DNA from: Solirubrum sp044628455
GTDB taxonomy: Bacteria; Bacteroidota; Bacteroidia; Cytophagales; Hymenobacteraceae
Assembly (NCBI RefSeq): GCF_044628455.1
Contig: NZ_JBIYZW010000003.1
Span: 620,001-684,000 of the forward strand
Reading direction: 5' to 3'
DNA: 64,000 bases
Positions 44,223 to 51,692 of the stretch are shown in pieces. Both the position numbers and the translations under genes were made by a program. Under the pieces are notes generated by a model, which had not been told where the DNA came from, did no database searches, and worked only from the letters and a program-made list of their open reading frames with translations. The stretch's first letter is position 1, and each line of letters starts with the position of its first letter.

Positions 44223-44609
44223 CTAGTTGAGCCGGAACGGTACTACCAGGGTAAACTCGGGAATGTTGACCTCGAAGGTGCGGCCGTCGGCCACGCGCTC
44301 CATCAGGTAGGTGCCGCGCATCTTGCCGATGCCGGTTTTCAGGTTGCAGCCCGACACGTACTGGTGGGCGTCGCCGGGCTCCAGGGTGGGCTGCTGGCCC
44401 ACCACGCCCTCGCCTTCCACCTCGCGCACCACGCCGTTGGCGTCGTGAATGTGCCAGTGGCGGCGCAATAGCTTCACGGTGTATTCGCCGTGGTTGCGGA
44501 TGTCGATTTTATAGGCAAAGACAAAGTGCTCCTGCTGGGGGCTGGAGTAGTCGGGCAGATAGCTGGTCGAGACGCTGACCGTGACGCCTTGCGTGGTGGT
44601 CGAGTTCAT
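44223..44609 (-). CDS. apaG: ApaG protein
   Basis: 128 residues, the usual length for ApaG. One immunoglobulin-like beta domain: FAYKIDIRNHGEYTVKLLRRHWHI near 30-54, GVVGQQPTLEPGDAHQYVSGC near 69-89, and GTMRGTYLM-like block KMRGTYLMER. ApaG was linked to Co2+ and Mg2+ homeostasis in gamma-proteobacteria; the biochemical role is unclear. Upstream of the SAM-methyltransferase gene on the same strand (83-bp gap), divergent from ung. Confidence 0.95.
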   Translation of the reverse strand: MNSTTTQGVTVSVSTSYLPDYSSPQQEHFVFAYKIDIRNHGEYTVKLLRRHWHIHDANGVVREVEGEGVVGQQPTLEPGDAHQYVSGCNLKTGIGKMRGTYLMERVADGRTFEVNIPEFTLVVPFRLN

Positions 44610-44667
44610 GGCAGGCTGGGAATATCGGGAAGGAGAGTACCAGTGGGGCTAACAGCAGCCTTTCGGT

Positions 44668-44699
44668 TTTGGTTTACGTACGCAACCGGGCTACGTTTG
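44668..44699 (+). promoter_or_regulatory. Promoter of ung
   Basis: TTTG at 44668-44671 and TACGTTTG at 44692-44699 are separated by 20 bp, the best complete -33/-7 pair in the window. The ung ATG follows 33 bp later. Confidence 0.7.
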
Positions 44700-44732
44700 G
44701 CCCTCGTTTGCCGACCCCCAACCTCCAAAGGT

Positions 44733-45395
44733 ATGTCCGTAAAGATAGAAGAAAGCTGGCGCAAGGTGCTACAGCCCGAGTTCGAAAAGCCCTACTTCCG
44801 CCAGCTTATTGCGTTCGTACGCGAGGAATACGCCACGCAGACGATATATCCCGCCGGCAGCCAGATTTTTCACGCCTTCGATGCCTGTCCGTTCGATCAG
44901 CTAAAGGTGGTCATCCTGGGCCAGGACCCCTACCACGGCCGTGGCCAGGCCCACGGACTAGCGTTTTCGGTGCAGCACGGCGTGCGCACGCCGCCTTCCC
45001 TGATCAACGTGTTCAAGGAGCTGGAAAGCGACCTGGGCACCCCGCGCCCGCCCGACGGCAACCTTGACCGGTGGGCCGAACAGGGCGTGCTGCTGCTCAA
45101 CGCTACCCTCACCGTGCGCGCTGCTACGCCCGGCTCGCACCAGAAAAAGGGCTGGGAAGAGTTTACCGACGCCGTCATCCGCACGGTGTCGGAGCAGAAG
45201 CAGCACGTGGTGTTCATTCTCTGGGGCGCCTACGCCCAGAAGAAAACCGAGCTGATCGATCAGGGCAGGCACTTGGTGCTTAAGGCCGCGCACCCTTCGC
45301 CCTACGCCGCCGACAAAGGCTTTTTCGGCTCGCGCCCCTTCAGCCAGACCAACGCCTACCTGCAGCAGCACGGTCTCGGGCCCATTGCCTGGTAG
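44733..45395 (+). CDS. ung: Uracil-DNA glycosylase
   Basis: 220 residues from the ATG at 44733. Family 1 signatures: the water-activating motif GQDPYHG with D65, and the DNA-intercalation loop HPSPYAADKGFFG near 188 with its histidine. NATLTVR and FILWGAYAQKK are also typical. It excises uracil from DNA as the first step of base-excision repair. The stop codon touches the first nonamer of the large repeat element that separates it from lepB. Confidence 0.97.
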   Translation: MSVKIEESWRKVLQPEFEKPYFRQLIAFVREEYATQTIYPAGSQIFHAFDACPFDQLKVVILGQDPYHGRGQAHGLAFSVQHGVRTPPSLINVFKELESDLGTPRPPDGNLDRWAEQGVLLLNATLTVRAATPGSHQKKGWEEFTDAVIRTVSEQKQHVVFILWGAYAQKKTELIDQGRHLVLKAAHPSPYAADKGFFGSRPFSQTNAYLQQHGLGPIAW

Positions 45396-45548
45396 ATCAC
45401 GGATTCTTTCGGATTCGGCGGATTCTACGGATTTCGTGGACGATCGTGGTGCCACGGCTCAAAGCCTTGGCACCACTACGTTTACCCCGCGCCTCCCGGC
45501 CCACCGTGGATATTCCCCTCCGACTTGCTCAAACGAAAAGGGGCCGCA

Positions 45549-45690
45549 GGAATTCCTGTGGCCCCTTTTCAATGCTGCAAAGCCACCATAGGAATTCCTA
45601 TGCCCTCATTTCAGTGCCGCGAAGCGCCTGTAGGAATTCCTATGCGGCCATTTCAATGCTGCGAAGGTCCCGCAGGAATTCCTAAATGCC
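45549..45690. repeat. 42-bp tandem repeat, four copies (last one partial)
   Basis: GGAATTCC recurs at 45549, 45591, 45633 and 45675, exactly 42 bp apart. A second conserved block (TTTCARTGCYGCRAAG) sits at the same place in each of the three full copies; the segments between the blocks vary. All three plus-strand frames are open through the repeat, because 42 is divisible by 3; one frame gives 14-residue units such as GIPMRPFQCCEGPA. I see no start signal or promoter, so coding is not claimed. 42 is also six times seven, as for the heptad arrays. Confidence 0.85.
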
Positions 45691-45747
45691 CCACGAGGCG
45701 GTTTAGACAGGGGAGTAAAAGAAGTGGTGCCACGGCTTTGAGCCGTG

Positions 45748-45847
45748 NNNNNNNNNNNNNNNNNNNNNNNNNNNNNNNNNNNNNNNNNNNNNNNNNNNNN
45801 NNNNNNNNNNNNNNNNNNNNNNNNNNNNNNNNNNNNNNNNNNNNNNN
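45748..45847. other. Assembly gap (100 N)
   Basis: Exactly 100 N, a conventional placeholder for a gap of unknown length. Both borders carry the same AAGTGGTGCCACGGCTTTGA sequence, so assembly broke inside a repeated hairpin; more copies probably lie in the gap. Confidence 0.95.
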
Positions 45848-45937
45848 AAGTGGTGCCACGGCTTTGAGCCGTGGCACCACACCGGGCAATCGTCCACAAA
45901 ATCCGGGGAATCCGCCGAATCCGGAAGAATCCGTGAT

Positions 45938-47098
45938 TTAGTTGATAGTGTTGAACAGGCGGCTCCAGCGGATCTTGTTCAGGAAGGAAGCGTGCGGGTC
46001 CACCGACATCCAGATCAGCACGGCCTTGCCCACGACGTGGTCTTCGGGCACGAAGCCCCAGTAGCGCGAGTCGAGCGAGTCGTGGCGGTTGTCGCCCATC
46101 ATGAAGTAGTAGTCCTGCTTGAAGGTGTAGCTGGTCAGCGGCTTGCCGTTCTGCAGAATCTGCCCGCCCTGCACCGTAATGCCCTCGTTGTGCTCGTAGC
46201 GCTGGATAATTTTCTGGTAGATGGGCACGTTCTGCGGGGTCAGCTGCACGGTCTGGCCCTTCTTGGGCACCGGCAGTGGGCCGTAGAAGTCGCGGTTCCA
46301 GTTCACCACCTGGCCCGGCACGCTCTCGGGGTAGTCGGGGTTGTTGGGGAAGGTTTCCAGCTCGGCCTTGCCGGCCTCGGCGGTTTCGCGCACCAGGCCG
46401 CGCACGTAGGGCTGCTGCTTGAAGAACGCAGCCGTGGTGGCCGTCATGTCCACCACGAAGGTGGGCGTGGGAAACATGGGATTGGGCGTGGGCAGGCCGT
46501 TGTCGTTGCCGTAAATCACCACGTTCTGCTGCTTGAAGGCGGCCTTCAGCTCGTCGTCGGGCTGGGGCACGTCGAGGAAGTAGCGCGTCTGGGCGCCGGG
46601 CGGCGTGCCCTGCGACTGGCCGTTGACGAACACCTCCTGGTCGCGGATTTCCAGCACGTCGCCGGCCACGGCCACGCAGCGCTTGATGTAGTTGGTGCGC
46701 AGGTCGGCGGGGTGCTGGTTTTCAAAGGGCACGTTGAACACCACCACGTCGCCGCGCTTCACCTCCGAAAAGCCCGGCAGGCGGTACGAGGTCAGCTGCA
46801 GGGCGTCGGAGTAGCTGGGCAGGTTGGTGCCCCAGATGGTCTGGTGGGTGAGGGGCACCTGCAGCGGCGTTTGCGGGGTGCGCGGGCCGTAGTGCAGCTT
46901 GCTCACAAACAGGTAGTCGCCCACCAGCAGGGAGTGCTCCATGGAGGGCGTGGGAATGGTGTAGGCCTCGAAGGTGGCCCAGCGGATGAGCGTGGCGGCC
47001 ACCACCGCGAACAGGATAGCGTCGCCCCACTCGCGCCAGAAACTCTTGGGCTTGGCCGGCTGCTCGGCTTCTTTTTTCTTCCAGAACGTAACTGCCAT
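45938..47098 (-). CDS. lepB: Signal peptidase I
   Basis: 386 residues. One membrane helix at about 26-46, then the S26 catalytic motifs: the nucleophile S52 in TIPTPSMEHSLLVGD and the general base K139 in TNYIKRCVAVAGD. The closing box FMMGDNRHDSLDSRYWGFVP is near residue 335. The long insertion between K139 and the last box (about 170 residues) is normal in Bacteroidota. It cleaves Sec signal peptides on the outer face of the inner membrane. In the usual order parB, DUF5683, dapB, lepB, it is the last gene; here a heptad element lies between it and dapB. Confidence 0.96.
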   Translation of the reverse strand: MAVTFWKKKEAEQPAKPKSFWREWGDAILFAVVAATLIRWATFEAYTIPTPSMEHSLLVGDYLFVSKLHYGPRTPQTPLQVPLTHQTIWGTNLPSYSDALQLTSYRLPGFSEVKRGDVVVFNVPFENQHPADLRTNYIKRCVAVAGDVLEIRDQEVFVNGQSQGTPPGAQTRYFLDVPQPDDELKAAFKQQNVVIYGNDNGLPTPNPMFPTPTFVVDMTATTAAFFKQQPYVRGLVRETAEAGKAELETFPNNPDYPESVPGQVVNWNRDFYGPLPVPKKGQTVQLTPQNVPIYQKIIQRYEHNEGITVQGGQILQNGKPLTSYTFKQDYYFMMGDNRHDSLDSRYWGFVPEDHVVGKAVLIWMSVDPHASFLNKIRWSRLFNTIN

Positions 47099-47114
47099 CA
47101 GGGGTGCTTGGAGA

Positions 47115-47298
47115 GTGACACGTGACAGGTAACACGTGACAGGTTTGGAGGTAATGGATAATAGGCTGAAACCCGGGGTTGCAGCTTGGGCTGGGACAGC
47201 AAGGATAAGGGGTCGGGCCGAATTTCACCGCACGCCGGCCGCGAAATGTAGACGGTCCTACAGGCAGCACGTGTCACCTGTTACGTGTCACGGGTTAC
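47115..47298. repeat. Inverted pair of 7-bp arrays (GTYACNT family) between lepB and dapB
   Basis: Left array 47115-47142: four heptads GTGACAC, GTGACAG, GTAACAC, GTGACAG. Right array 47271-47298: four heptads of the inverse type (GTGTCAC, CTGTTAC, GTGTCAC, GGGTTAC). A unique core of about 130 bp lies between. The right array ends 4 bp from the dapB stop codon. It belongs to the same family as 20317-20525. Confidence 0.9.
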
Positions 47299-47302
47299 CC
47301 GA

Positions 47303-48022
47303 CTACAGCCCCAGCAAATCCTTCATGCCGAACACGCCCTGGTGGCCGGGCAGCCACTCGGCGGCCAGCACCGCGCCGTGGGCGAAACCCTCGCGCGAGA
47401 GGGCCTCGTGCTTGAGCTCCAGGTTGTCGACGGCCGAGGAATAGGTCACGATGTGGGTGCCCACGGCCTCGCCGGTACGCTCCGAGCGGATGGCCAGCTC
47501 CTGCGGCGACTGGGCCACGTCGTTGCGCCAGGTTTTCTTGTCGGGGTAGTGGCGCAGAATGCCCTCGGCGATGGTCAGGGCCGTGCCGCTGGGCTGGTCG
47601 ATTTTGTGCACGTGGTGAATTTCGCGCACCTGCACGTCGTAGCCGCCGAACTGGGCCATTTTGGTGGCCACGTACTCGTTGAAGTGGAAAAACAGGTTCA
47701 CGCCCACGCTGTAGTTGGAGGCGTAGAACAGCGCCCCGTTCTGCTGCTGGGTCAGCTCGCGGGCCTCGGGGAAGCGGTGCAGCCAGCCCGTCGAGCCGCA
47801 CACCACCGGCAGGCCCTGGCGCAGGCAGGCCGTTACGTTGGCAAAGGCCGCGTCGGGGTGGGTAAACTCAATGGCTACGTCGGCGTCGGCGGGTCCGAAG
47901 TCGGTGAGCTGGGTTTCGGGGCGCGAGGGGTCGATGATGCCGACAATCTGGTGGCCGCGGCTCCGGGCCTGGGTTTCGATGGTGCGGCCCATTTTGCCGT
48001 ACCCGATCAGTAAAAGCTTCAT
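47303..48022 (-). CDS. dapB: 4-hydroxy-tetrahydrodipicolinate reductase
   Basis: 239 residues. The N-terminal dinucleotide-binding motif is LLLIGYGKMGRTIE (residues 3-16, GxGxMG type), the next conserved block is AIEFTHPDAAFANV, and GSTGW leads into SNYSVGVNLFF. The substrate-binding REIHHVHKIDQPSGTAL motif (with the catalytic histidine and lysine) is near 133-149. It reduces the dipicolinate precursor in lysine and diaminopimelate synthesis. Between DUF5683 (22-bp gap) and the heptad element. Confidence 0.96.
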   Translation of the reverse strand: MKLLLIGYGKMGRTIETQARSRGHQIVGIIDPSRPETQLTDFGPADADVAIEFTHPDAAFANVTACLRQGLPVVCGSTGWLHRFPEARELTQQQNGALFYASNYSVGVNLFFHFNEYVATKMAQFGGYDVQVREIHHVHKIDQPSGTALTIAEGILRHYPDKKTWRNDVAQSPQELAIRSERTGEAVGTHIVTYSSAVDNLELKHEALSREGFAHGAVLAAEWLPGHQGVFGMKDLLGL

Positions 48023-48044
48023 AGCTGAAAAGAAACGTCCGGCC

Positions 48045-48776
48045 TCAGCGGCGCGCAGCCGGGGGCGGGTTCAGGGTAAAGGTAAACGCCACGCCGGTGG
48101 CGGGCAGCGGGCTGCCGGGGGGCAGCAGCAGCGTGGGCTGGCAGCGCAAGCTCAGATCTTCGCTGATGTCGAAGTCGTGCAGGTGGGCGTCGACCAGGGC
48201 ATCGAGCACCTGCAGGCCGTAGGCCAGGGCGATGTAGGCGAAAAACACGTCGCGCTGCGAGCGGTAGGCGTTGAACACGCGCTGCTGCGAGGCGTCGCCA
48301 GTGGCCGTATTGGAGTACAGCCCGGAGCGGGCGCCCGGGTCGGCGAGCGACCTGACCAGCTCGGGATTCACCGGCACGGCCTGCTCGGCAGCCTGGCGGC
48401 GGCGCCGAATGTCGTAGCCGGCCTTGAACTCCTGGTAGCGCCGCCAGTAAAACAGCTCGCCGTACACGGTGCCGCCCAGGCCGGCGTACACCAGCGGCAG
48501 CTTCCAGTACTTGCGGTTGTACACCTGGCCCGCGCCCGGCAGCACCAGCGACAGCACCGCCGCCTTGGTGGGCCGCGTCATGCGCAAGCCCAGCAGCCGC
48601 TCGGTGCGCCGCAGCGAGTCGGGCACGGCGGGCGCGGCCACCTGCGCCGAGTCGGGTCCGGTAGTGACGGTCTGGGCCCGGGCCGCCGGGGCGGGAAAAA
48701 GCAGCAGCCCCACCGCCAGCAGCAGTGGGGCTACCTTCAGGCGGGTAACCAGGCTTGGGAAACGCGGGTTGTTCAT
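48045..48776 (-). CDS. DUF5683 domain protein
   Basis: 243 residues from the ATG at 48776. Signal peptide about 1-34 (to PAARAQT), a conserved core AAVLSLVLPGAGQVYNRKYWKLPLVYAGLGG (second half membrane-embedded, near residues 74-100) and a short C-terminal beta-rich tail. Family members occur between parB and dapB in Bacteroidota; their function is unknown, but the constant position suggests a link to chromosome segregation or envelope growth. 18 bp after parB. Confidence 0.92.
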   Translation of the reverse strand: MNNPRFPSLVTRLKVAPLLLAVGLLLFPAPAARAQTVTTGPDSAQVAAPAVPDSLRRTERLLGLRMTRPTKAAVLSLVLPGAGQVYNRKYWKLPLVYAGLGGTVYGELFYWRRYQEFKAGYDIRRRRQAAEQAVPVNPELVRSLADPGARSGLYSNTATGDASQQRVFNAYRSQRDVFFAYIALAYGLQVLDALVDAHLHDFDISEDLSLRCQPTLLLPPGSPLPATGVAFTFTLNPPPAARR

Positions 48777-48794
48777 AGCGCCCTTCAACGCGGG

Positions 48795-49733
48795 CTAGGC
48801 CGGTTGCAGTATGCTCAGGATGCGGTGCATGTCCTCGGCCGAATCGAAGGCAATGCGGATTTCGCCGCGCCCCTGGGCCGTGGGCTTTACTTGTACGCGG
48901 GAGCCGAAGCGGTCGGACAAGTGCCGCTCGGCGCGCTTGATTTCGGCGGGCGGCACCACGGGCTGCTCCTCGCCGCGCGGGTTGGCCTTGGCCGCCGGGG
49001 CCACGGCGCCCTGGCGCACCAGCTGCTCCACGCGGCGCACCGACATTTCCTCGGCCACGATGCGCTGGAACAGGTTCAGCTGCTGCTGCGGGTCTTCCAC
49101 GCTGAGCAGGGCGCGGGCGTGGCCCATCGAGATGAGCGTGTCGCGCAGGCCAATCTGGATGTCGGGCGGCAGCTTGAGCAGGCGCAGGTAGTTGGTCACC
49201 GTCGAGCGGTTTTTGCCCACCCGGTCGCCCAGCTCTTCCTGCTTGAGGTTGCACTCGCTCACCAGGCGCTGGTAGCTGAGGGCAATTTCGATGGCGTTGA
49301 GGTTTTCGCGCTGGATGTTCTCAATCAGCGCCATTTCCAGCATCTGCTGGTCGTCGGCCTTGCGGATGTAGGCCGGAATGGCTTCGAGGCCGGCCAGGCG
49401 CGAGGCCTGCAGGCGTCGTTCCCCCGAAATCAGCTGGTAGGCGGCGGGGCCGGTCTGGCGCACCGTTACGGGCTGAATGATACCCTGCACGCGGATGCTT
49501 TCGGCCAGCTCCTGCAGGGCTTCCTGGTCGAAGTGGGTGCGGGGCTGGAAAGGGTTGGTTTCGATCTGCTCCACCGGAATCAGCCCCACCGAGTTGGCGG
49601 GGTGCGGCACCAGCCGCTCGCCCTTCTTCTCGTAGCTGCCTTCGATGAGGGCGTTCAGGCCCCGGCCCAGTCCGCCCACGCGGCGCTTGGCCAGCGGCGA
49701 GGGGGCGGTTTTCTCTTCGTGCTTCTCTGACAT
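48795..49733 (-). CDS. parB: Chromosome-partitioning protein ParB
   Basis: 312 residues from the ATG at 49733. The N-terminal box LGRGLNALIEG (residues about 22-32) interacts with ParA. The ParB/Spo0J CTPase domain has IETNPFQPRTHFD and, near 95-115, the ISGERRLQASRLAG nucleotide and DNA motif, followed by the ENIQRENLNAIE helix. The HTH part is LGDRVGKNRSTVTNYLRLL, and a C-terminal dimerisation domain follows. No parA gene is directly upstream, where most Bacteroidota have it; instead a heptad array and a carboxypeptidase gene are found. Confidence 0.95.
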   Translation of the reverse strand: MSEKHEEKTAPSPLAKRRVGGLGRGLNALIEGSYEKKGERLVPHPANSVGLIPVEQIETNPFQPRTHFDQEALQELAESIRVQGIIQPVTVRQTGPAAYQLISGERRLQASRLAGLEAIPAYIRKADDQQMLEMALIENIQRENLNAIEIALSYQRLVSECNLKQEELGDRVGKNRSTVTNYLRLLKLPPDIQIGLRDTLISMGHARALLSVEDPQQQLNLFQRIVAEEMSVRRVEQLVRQGAVAPAAKANPRGEEQPVVPPAEIKRAERHLSDRFGSRVQVKPTAQGRGEIRIAFDSAEDMHRILSILQPA

Positions 49734-49884
49734 ACTCACTCCAAGCTCCACCGACCAAGTGAGGGCCGGCGGGAAACCAAAAATAGGGGAAAGCGCCGGG
49801 AAAGCCGCCAATAATTTTGTGGAACGTTGAAGTGAATTGTGGTTAAATGCTTGAAGAATAGATTTTTATTCGTGGAACATTTTG

Positions 49885-49990
49885 GTTGCCAGCATCTCAG
49901 TTGCCAGTTGATAGTTGTGAGTTGCCAGTTACGGGGGACCTGTTACGTGTCACTTGTTCCCTGTCACCTGTTACGTGTCACGTGTTACCC
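49885..49990. repeat. 7-bp tandem array (GTTGCCA then GTYACNT units) upstream of parB
   Basis: Nearly uninterrupted heptads across 106 bp with one 8-bp slip: first GTTGCCA/GTTGATA types (49885-49934), then GTTACGT/GTCACCT types to 49990. Unlike the other loci there is only one orientation. The array ends 9 bp from the dacB stop codon. Unit family shared with 20454-20525 and 47271-47298. The adjoining stretch 49803-49884 is AT-rich and contains CGTGGAACA (49871-49879), a parS half-site-like sequence. Confidence 0.9.
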
Positions 49991-49999
49991 CAAAAAAAC

Positions 50000-51364
50000 T
50001 CACAGCCGTTCGCGCACCAGGGTGAGCAGGCGCTCCATCTCGCGGCGCACGGCTTCGGTGCCGGCCAGGTGGTTGTTGTTGAGGAAGCTGAAGGCCAGCA
50101 GCTGGCCCGAGCGGGTGCGCACGAAGCCGCAGAGGTTGTGGTTGTTGCTGAGCGTGCCGGTTTTGCCCCAGAGCCAAGGCTTTTTGTCGGGGCTGCGGTA
50201 GGCGCGGCGCAGGGTGCCCTGGCCACCGCCGGCCGCCAGCAGGCTCAGCAGCCGCGGCTCGGGCACCAGCTGGTGCAGCTGCCGCAGCAGGGCCACCTGG
50301 TTGCGGGGCGTGTTCAGGTTCAGCCGCGAGAGGCCCGAGCCATCGACCCAGGCCACCGAGTCGGGCAGGGGGCGCAGCCAGCCCTGGCGCCGCACGTGGG
50401 CCATCACGCGGGCGGCGCTGAGCGTGTCGTGGCCGAGCTGGGCGGCGCACAGCAGCAGGGTTTGCTCGGCCAGCAGGTTGTCGCTCACCCGCACCATGCG
50501 CCGCAGCAGCGAGTCGACGGGCAGGCCGTAGAGGGTGCGGCCGGGTGAGCCGGGCTGCGGGCGCCAGCGGCCGGGCTGCACGTCGCGGTGCAGGGTGTCG
50601 CGCAGCAAAGTCAGCAGCAGCGCGGGGCTGGTGCGGAACGGACTCTCATCAACCCAGGCCCTGGGAGCGGCAAACCAAGTGTAACGGTTGGCTTCGGGCT
50701 CGCGCAGCACGTGGTCGGGGCTGGTGGCGCCGGCCGGGGCGGCCTGCACCAGGGGCCGGAACCAGCGCGGCTGCACCACCGGCGCCCTCCCGGGCTGGCG
50801 GGCGTAGAAGCGCACGGTGTGGCCGTAGATGGGAAAGCCGCCGCGCTCGGGCTGGAAATAGTAGGGGTAGTCGTCCCAGGGCCAGCCGGGGCCGTAGGCC
50901 GACTCGGCGTAGGGCGTGGGCGCCAGCCGCAGCGGACCGGGCCAGCGCTGCATAAACTGGTAGGCCCGGGCCGAGGGCACGTCGCCGTGCAGCAGGGTAG
51001 GGTCGCCGGTGCCGCGCACCAGCAGCGTGTCGCCGCGCACCTGGTAGCGCAGGCTGGGCACCGAGTCGCCCAGGATGCGCAGGGCGGCGTAGAGGGTGAG
51101 CAGCTTGTGGGTGCTGGCGGGCACGAAATATTTATCGGCGTGCCAGCTCAGCAGACTCTGGCCGGTGGCCACGTAGCTGAGCTGCAAGCCGGCGTGGTGC
51201 TGGCGCAGCACGGGCGAGGCCTCCAGCTCGCGCAGCAGCCAGTCGGCCGGGGCGGCGGGCAGGGGCGGGGCCGCGGTGGGCGGCAGGGCGGGCGTAGTCT
51301 GGGCCGGGGCGACCAGGGCGGCCGGGAGCAGGCCGGCCAGCAGAAGAAGGCGGAAGCGAAGCAT
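50000..51364 (-). CDS. dacB: D-alanyl-D-alanine carboxypeptidase/endopeptidase (PBP4 type, peptidase S13)
   Basis: 454 residues. Signal peptide about 1-21. Penicillin-binding motifs in order: SxxK as S84-T-H-K87, SDN in VRVSDNLLAEQ near 295, and KTG in LWGKTGTLSNNHN near 405. The insertion domain between the first and second motifs is typical of S13/PBP4. It trims pentapeptides and cleaves cross-links of peptidoglycan in the periplasm. It is upstream of parB on the same strand but separated by 267 bp with the heptad array, so it is probably not in the par operon. Confidence 0.95.
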   Translation of the reverse strand: MLRFRLLLLAGLLPAALVAPAQTTPALPPTAAPPLPAAPADWLLRELEASPVLRQHHAGLQLSYVATGQSLLSWHADKYFVPASTHKLLTLYAALRILGDSVPSLRYQVRGDTLLVRGTGDPTLLHGDVPSARAYQFMQRWPGPLRLAPTPYAESAYGPGWPWDDYPYYFQPERGGFPIYGHTVRFYARQPGRAPVVQPRWFRPLVQAAPAGATSPDHVLREPEANRYTWFAAPRAWVDESPFRTSPALLLTLLRDTLHRDVQPGRWRPQPGSPGRTLYGLPVDSLLRRMVRVSDNLLAEQTLLLCAAQLGHDTLSAARVMAHVRRQGWLRPLPDSVAWVDGSGLSRLNLNTPRNQVALLRQLHQLVPEPRLLSLLAAGGGQGTLRRAYRSPDKKPWLWGKTGTLSNNHNLCGFVRTRSGQLLAFSFLNNNHLAGTEAVRREMERLLTLVRERL

Positions 51365-51477
51365 GGGAGGTCTAAGCTACGGCACGAACCGACAGCGGGG
51401 CCGCGCCCGCGGCGGAAAGCGGGCTAACGGCCGTTGCGGAGAAGTAAGAGCGCCCGGAAACCAGGGAATCGTTGGCG

Positions 51478-51690
51478 CTATTTCCGCGGCGGGGCTTGCC
51501 GAAACGGCTGGCGGGCTTTTGCTTCCAGGCGGCGGTTCCAAGCTTTGATAGGGGCGCGCAGCCGGCGTCGGTTCTCCAGGATTTCCTCCACGTAGTTGCC
51601 GTACACGGCCACGGCCTTGTTACCCACGATGCGGTAGTACGGCGCCGGGAACTGTTGCGCCACGTAAGCCGAGTCGTAGCCGGGCGGCAG
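51478..51690 (-). pseudogene. Possible gene remnant or short unrecognised gene
   Basis: In this frame the minus strand encodes about 65 residues with protein-like composition (YVAQQFPAPYYRIVGNKAVAVYGNYVEEI) ending at 51478, but no ATG starts it; only internal GTG codons are available. It overlaps the end of the NTF2-like gene in another frame. Either a GTG-started small gene or a decayed 3' end. Low confidence. Confidence 0.25.
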
Positions 51691-51692
51691 CG

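Larger units (their letters stand above)
45394..45937. repeat. Composite repeat element filling the ung-lepB space
   Basis: Outer arms: 45394-45451 and 45890-45937 are inverted copies of each other and each is an array of about five 9-bp units beginning GGATTC. Inside are a hairpin GTGGTGCCACGGCT/AGCCNTGGCACCAC (about 45446-45476, again at 45724 and 45850-45880), a 42-bp tandem repeat (45549-45690) and an assembly gap of 100 N. The element starts within 2 bp of the ung stop codon and ends directly at the lepB stop codon. Confidence 0.85.

Noticed and set aside
45549..45690. Possible CRISPR array
   Set aside because: Spacing is exactly 42 bp with two conserved blocks per unit and short variable parts of 7-8 bp; there are no spacer-length unique segments, no leader and no cas genes in the window.
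45525..45941. Open frames through the repeat and the N gap as a gene
   Set aside because: All three plus-strand frames and some minus-strand frames are open because the unit is a multiple of 3; there is no promoter, no credible start, and one frame runs through 100 N.
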